A DNA stretch of 8,945 nucleotides from M55B118 sp041694275. Lineage in GTDB: Bacteria; Bacillota_I; Bacilli_A; Izemoplasmatales; Izemoplasmataceae. Positions within the stretch are counted from its first letter, which is position 1. Each line of letters starts with the position of its first letter. The stretch spans positions 1 to 8,945 of the forward strand of contig JASMTQ010000049.1 in assembly GCA_041694275.1 (NCBI GenBank), given 5' to 3'. Of the stretch, positions 5,055 to 8,945 are shown in pieces. The translations under genes and the position numbers were made by a program. The notes beneath the pieces were generated by a model. That model did not search any database. It was not told the DNA's origin and worked only from the letters and a program-made list of their open reading frames with translations.

Positions 5055-6913
5055 TATCCCACCCTCTTGAAAAAGGTTTCGATTTCACGACTGGTGAAAT
5101 GAATGATCGTGGGTCTTCCATGCGGGCAGGTGAATGGGTTTGACGCCTGGCGGAGATCTTTAAGGAGCTTATGCACTTCTTCAGTAGTGATGTATTTGTT
5201 GGCGCGGATGGAATGCTTGCAGGCGAGGTCCTTCGCAAGCGGATCGATGATGCTTCCGATATCTTCCAGGGCCTGGTCGGTGGTTATAAAGCGTATCATG
5301 GTCTCCGCGTAGGTTTCTTCCATGCCTTTTAAGAACCAGGAAGGTACCGTGTGGATATATAGACTCGCGTGATCCTTTTTGCTTGCTTGAATGCCAAAAC
5401 GCTTCAACACATCCCTGACTTCGTCGAAGAGCGTCATTTCCTCACTGGAAAGTCTTACTTCAAAGGGCGTCGTAAGTGACTGTACATGGCCTTTTGGGTT
5501 ACGCATCTTTTCAAAGTATAGTTCATAGCGAACCCGTTCGGCCGCCGCATGCTGATCCATGAGATAAAGGCCTTCTTCATTTTGGAAAAGAAGATAGGTT
5601 CCATGCATCTGACCGATGTATTCAAGATCGGGGACACGTCTTTTTGAAGGCGTGTCTTTTTTGTGTTCAAGGGATGAATCTTCTTCAGGGTTTGAAGGTG
5701 CGATGAAATCAGACGTTTGTTTTTCGTGGTAGTCAGACGGGGCTTCTCTTACTGCCTTTGTCTCAGGGGAGTCCTCGGAATAAGCCTTTTCAGGTGTTGC
5801 TTCATAAGGCTTTGGTTCATCCCTTTCATATGAATCCGGGGCCTCTTTGGATTCTTCAGGGTACGCCTGAAAGGACATTTGTTCACTCGTGTCTTTTTGA
5901 GGCGCGGCCTTGATTGAGGGAACCAGGGTTTCTTCTTTCAGTCTGTATGAAAGCGTCTTTTCGATCAATGATTCAAGGAGACGCTGTTCTGTGAATTTTA
6001 TGGAGAGTTTCTGCGGGTGGATGTTGACATCAATCAAAATGGGGTCGACTTCGATTTCAAGGTAGATGATCGGATACTTGTGAGAAAAAAGATGGGTCCT
6101 GTAGCCTTTGAGCACAGCGTTGGTGATGGCGGTATCCTTGATGAGGCGTCGGTTCGCCATGACCATCATGTGGTCTCTTGAAGAGCGGGTATGTTCGGGC
6201 TTGCTTGCGTAGCCCCTTATGGTGAAGTACTGGTTCTTGCCCTCAAAGTGAAGCATGTTCTTGATGACGTCTGTTGGATACATCTGATTGAGAATCTTCA
6301 AGACGTTACCATCCCCCACGGTTTTAAGGATGGTCTTTTCGTCGTTGATGAGGGTGATTGCGATGTAGCTGTGGGCAAGGGCGATTTTCTGAACGTAGTG
6401 CTGGATGTTTGAAAGTTCGCGGTTGATGCTTCTTAAGTGCTTGAGTCTGGCTGGGGTATTGTAAAAGAGGTTTTGCACGGTCACGCTTGTGCCTTTTCGC
6501 GCTCTCCCAGTGCCCCTTTTGACGATGTCGCCGCTGTTAACAGTGATGAAAGCACCGGGTTCACTGTCCATTGAGCTTTCAAGCGTCATTTCACTGACGC
6601 TCGCAATCGAGGGGAGGGCTTCACCGCGAAAACCGAGGCTTCCGATGTGGTGAAGGTCGTGCTGGGTCATGATCTTGGATGTGGCGTGTCTTTTAAGCGC
6701 CATTTCCATGTCTTCTTTGTCCATGCCAAAGCCGTTGTCGGTGACTCTTATCCGTCTTAGACCGGCTTCTTTCAGTTCGATGGTAATCGCGCTTGACTCG
6801 GAGTCAATCGCATTTTCCAGGAGTTCCTTGACGACGCTTGCCATGTTTTCAACGACTTCGCCTGCGGCGATCATGTTTGAAAGGGTCGTATCAAGCTGTC
6901 TTATTCTTCCCAC
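5054..6913 (-). CDS. mutL: DNA mismatch repair protein MutL with endonuclease domain
   Basis: MutL couples mismatch recognition by MutS to strand removal. The 619 residues have the GHKL ATPase N-terminus: IAAGEVV (15-21), VVKELLEN with catalytic E30 and N34, DNGFGM (59-64), RHATSKI (75-81), GFRGEAL (94-100). A variable, acidic Ser/Pro/Glu-rich linker spans about 335-430. The C-terminal domain has the metal-dependent endonuclease motif DQHAAAER (453-460), ACKHSIRAN (564-572), CPHGRP (596-601) and the terminal FKR (615-617). QSLTTP (478-483) sits where other MutL proteins carry a beta-clamp-binding motif. It should therefore nick DNA itself, as in organisms without MutH. The usual ERPASVVKEL reads ENMASVVKEL here, a mild departure. 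The start is GTG at 6913, preceded by AGGAGGT. The gene lies 14 bp after mutS and overlaps miaA by one base. Confidence 0.97.
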   Translation of the reverse strand: MGRIRQLDTTLSNMIAAGEVVENMASVVKELLENAIDSESSAITIELKEAGLRRIRVTDNGFGMDKEDMEMALKRHATSKIMTQHDLHHIGSLGFRGEALPSIASVSEMTLESSMDSEPGAFITVNSGDIVKRGTGRARKGTSVTVQNLFYNTPARLKHLRSINRELSNIQHYVQKIALAHSYIAITLINDEKTILKTVGDGNVLKILNQMYPTDVIKNMLHFEGKNQYFTIRGYASKPEHTRSSRDHMMVMANRRLIKDTAITNAVLKGYRTHLFSHKYPIIYLEIEVDPILIDVNIHPQKLSIKFTEQRLLESLIEKTLSYRLKEETLVPSIKAAPQKDTSEQMSFQAYPEESKEAPDSYERDEPKPYEATPEKAYSEDSPETKAVREAPSDYHEKQTSDFIAPSNPEEDSSLEHKKDTPSKRRVPDLEYIGQMHGTYLLFQNEEGLYLMDQHAAAERVRYELYFEKMRNPKGHVQSLTTPFEVRLSSEEMTLFDEVRDVLKRFGIQASKKDHASLYIHTVPSWFLKGMEETYAETMIRFITTDQALEDIGSIIDPLAKDLACKHSIRANKYITTEEVHKLLKDLRQASNPFTCPHGRPTIIHFTSREIETFFKRVG

Positions 6914-6919
6914 GGGGCT

Positions 6920-6926
6920 ACCTCCT
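6920..6926 (-). promoter_or_regulatory. Strong ribosome-binding site fixing the GTG start of mutL
   Basis: AGGAGGT sits 6 nt upstream of the GTG at 6913-6911 and directly after the mutS TGA (6930-6928). The predicted N-terminus (MGRIRQLD, then IAAGEVV) begins where MutL proteins normally begin, so the non-ATG start is convincing. Confidence 0.85.
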
Positions 6927-6927
6927 C

Positions 6928-8945
6928 TCAGTCTTCGTTTTTGAGTGCGTTTTTGAGTTCATAAAGTTTGGTCAATGCTTCTATCGGGGTCATCTCGTCG
7001 GGGTTGCTTCTCTCAAGCGCGTCGATGATGGCCTGGTGGTCTTCTTTTTCCTGTGGTTCTTCTTCCTGGATGGAGAAAAGCGTGTGTTGCGACGCTTCCT
7101 TTTCTCCTTTTTCAAGCGAAGAAAGGATTTTTTTGCTTCTTCTTATGAGACTTGCAGGAAGGTGCGCAAGGCTTGCGACGTTGATGCCGTAGGACTTGTC
7201 CGCACGGCCTGCCTTGACAAGATGGTGGAATTTGATCGCGTCGCCTTCTTCCTCTGCGGCCACGTGCACGTTTTTGAGTCTTGAAAGACTTTCTTCCAAG
7301 CTTGTGAGTTCGTGGTAGTGTGTGGAGAAAAGCGTCTTGGCGCCGATTTTTTCGTGGATGTATTCGATGATGGCCTGGGCGATGGCCATGCCGTCGTAGG
7401 TCGACGTTCCCCGTCCGATTTCATCGAAGAGAATGAGTGAGTTCTCTGTAGCGTGCTTGATGGCGTGGTTCGCATCAAGCATCTCCACCATGAAGGTGGA
7501 TTTCCCACTGATCAGATCATCGCTCGCACCGATGCGGGTGAAGAGCTGATCGATGATGGGGATGGAGGCTTCCTTCGCGGGGACGAAGGAGCCTATCTGA
7601 GCCATGATGGCGGTGATTGCGAGTTGGCGCATGTAGGTGGATTTACCGCTCATGTTCGGTCCTGTAATGAGCAGGATGTCCGTTTCATCATCCATCACGA
7701 TGTCATTGGGGATGAAGGGATCGTCACTGAAGACCTGCACGACCGGATGGAAGCCGCCTCTTATGTTGATTTCACGGTCGTCTCTCAAAGAGGGACGCGT
7801 GAGGTTGTATAATTCACTGGCGTGAGAAAGACTCAGATTCATGTCCACTTCGCTTAAGATGCTTGCGTTTTCCTGGATTGTCTGGATGAATTCACGAATT
7901 CTGTCTCTGAGATCTATGAAAAGCTCGTGTTCGCGCTTGATGCTTTTTTCTTCACTTGAAAGGATGATTTTTTCCTTTTCCTTGAGGGCTTCGGTGATGT
8001 AGCGCTCCGCATTCGCAAGGGTCTGCTTGCGGGTATAGCCGAATTCGTCAAGGACGTTTTTGATTTGTCCTTTCGGGACTTCTATGTAGTAGCCGAACAC
8101 GCGGTTGTAGCCGATTTTGAGTTTTTTGATGCCGGTACGTTCGCGTTCTTTTTCTTCAAGGTTTTCAAGCCATGTGTTGACGTTCAGATGCACGTCCTTG
8201 AGTTCGTCCAGGGCATCGTCATAACCCTGTTTGAACATGCCGCCTTCCTTGATGGTGAGGGGCGGGTCGTCGACCAGGGCTTTCGTGAGTTCAGTGTAGA
8301 CTCCTTCAAGCGGATTGATTGAAGAAGCGAGCATGTCTGAATACTCAAGTCCAAGACTCCCTAGGGTCTCTTTGAACGATGGGAGGATTGAAAGGCTTCT
8401 TCTGAGCTGAATCAGATCCTTCGCGTTCGTGTTGCCATAAGAAATCCGTCCGACGATGCGCTCGAGGTCATAGACGTTTCTTAGGAGTTCTGTGAGTTCG
8501 TCGCGGACGATGAATTCGCTGTTCAACCGTTCGATGAAGTCATAGCGGGTGTTGAGTGTTTCCTTGTTGACGCTTGGTCTTAGAATCTGGCGCTTCAAAA
8601 AGCGTGCGCCCATCGCGGTTTTCGTCTGGTTGAGAAGCCAGAAAAGCGATCCGTTTTCCTTGTTCTTGATCATGGTACGGGTCAGTTCTAAGTGTCTGAG
8701 CGTGCCCGCGTCCATTCTCATGTAGCTGCTCGCTTCGATGTGCTCTGCGGTTTTCAGATGCATCAGGGTTCTTTTCTGAGTGGCAAGGATGTAACTGAGA
8801 AGACGTTTCGTGGTTTTCTTCTCTTCCTTGGTGGGAAGCGACTCATAAAGATGCGCGAGGGTATCTTCAATGTCGGTGTTGTTGTGAATGGACAAGGTGA
8901 TGCCTTCGTGGTTTGCGTAGGCTTCGATGTAGCGTTTGTCGAACT
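6928..8945 (-). CDS. mutS: DNA mismatch repair protein MutS, N-terminus cut by window edge
   Basis: The reading frame runs open to the right edge and begins in the window with FDKRYIEAYANHEGITLS, so this is a fragment of about 671 residues. A full MutS has roughly 850-870, so mismatch-recognition domain I and part of domain II lie outside. Present are core domain III (MDAGTLRHLELTRT, GSLFWLLNQTKTAMGARFL), the clamp, and ATPase domain V. Domain V has Walker A GPNMSGKST (7662-7636), the segment SGKSTFMVEMLD, Walker B DEIGRGTST (about 7428-7402) and STHYHEL. SQHTLFS (Q codon at 7089-7087) resembles a beta-clamp-binding QxxLF peptide, and a helical C-terminus follows. A TTG at 8895 is not a start, because homologous sequence continues upstream of it. 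It is MutS1, given the neighbouring mutL. TGA stop codon. Confidence 0.97.
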   Translation of the reverse strand, partial: FDKRYIEAYANHEGITLSIHNNTDIEDTLAHLYESLPTKEEKKTTKRLLSYILATQKRTLMHLKTAEHIEASSYMRMDAGTLRHLELTRTMIKNKENGSLFWLLNQTKTAMGARFLKRQILRPSVNKETLNTRYDFIERLNSEFIVRDELTELLRNVYDLERIVGRISYGNTNAKDLIQLRRSLSILPSFKETLGSLGLEYSDMLASSINPLEGVYTELTKALVDDPPLTIKEGGMFKQGYDDALDELKDVHLNVNTWLENLEEKERERTGIKKLKIGYNRVFGYYIEVPKGQIKNVLDEFGYTRKQTLANAERYITEALKEKEKIILSSEEKSIKREHELFIDLRDRIREFIQTIQENASILSEVDMNLSLSHASELYNLTRPSLRDDREINIRGGFHPVVQVFSDDPFIPNDIVMDDETDILLITGPNMSGKSTYMRQLAITAIMAQIGSFVPAKEASIPIIDQLFTRIGASDDLISGKSTFMVEMLDANHAIKHATENSLILFDEIGRGTSTYDGMAIAQAIIEYIHEKIGAKTLFSTHYHELTSLEESLSRLKNVHVAAEEEGDAIKFHHLVKAGRADKSYGINVASLAHLPASLIRRSKKILSSLEKGEKEASQHTLFSIQEEEPQEKEDHQAIIDALERSNPDEMTPIEALTKLYELKNALKNED

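Noticed and set aside
6968..8322. Several plus-strand open frames of 60-150 codons opposite mutS and mutL
   Set aside because: They lie wholly opposite well-conserved genes, have odd composition (Phe/Ser/Val-rich), and show no SD or recognisable domains. They are mirror frames of real genes.
8893..8895. TTG at 8895 as the start of a short MutS
   Set aside because: The frame stays open to the edge with MutS-like residues upstream, and the fragment would lack the mismatch-recognition domain. The gene is simply cut by the window.
1..8945. CRISPR arrays, tRNA or rRNA genes, insertion sequences
   Set aside because: I saw no regularly spaced repeats, cloverleaf with CCA/TTCGA elements, transposase-like protein or terminal inverted repeats.

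Overview
The window looks like chromosomal DNA of a low-to-moderate GC Gram-positive bacterium (Bacillota, or a relative on the Erysipelotrichia/Acholeplasma side). This rests on strong AGGAGG-type Shine-Dalgarno sites, consensus sigma-A-like promoters, a mutS-mutL-miaA cluster, and a MutL with the endonuclease motifs of lineages that lack MutH. TGA is used as a stop codon (mutS), so the mycoplasma code does not apply. The exact lineage is uncertain. Every convincing gene is on the minus strand, so transcription runs from high to low coordinates.

Region 8945-4121 is a housekeeping block for mismatch repair and tRNA modification: mutS (N-terminus cut by the window edge), mutL (GTG start, strong SD just after the mutS stop) and miaA (start overlaps the mutL stop by one base). 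A strong intrinsic terminator at the miaA stop codon closes the operon. A GNAT acetyltransferase (3525-4052) follows as its own unit.

Region 3524-3253 is a gene-free gap rich in signals. It holds a near-consensus promoter (TTTACA-17 bp-TATAAT), about 120-160 nt of strongly foldable sequence ending in two terminator-like hairpins, then a second promoter that drives the next gene. I read the first part as a candidate small RNA.

Region 3252-345 is the accessory part. A 712-residue GHKL (Hsp90/MORC/MutL-like) ATPase of no recognised family is followed after 15 bp by a YaiI/YqxD-family (UPF0178, PIN-like) protein and then by a 73-residue two-helix membrane protein. The membrane protein's promoter has a run of nine G between its -35 and -10 boxes, giving exactly 17 bp of spacing, which is the classic layout of a phase-variable promoter. 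A strong terminator follows. Next comes an extended -10 promoter for a second GNAT acetyltransferase, cut off by the left edge.

The observations most worth following up are the poly-G promoter switch, the structured RNA candidate, and the pairing of an uncharacterised GHKL ATPase with a PIN-like protein.
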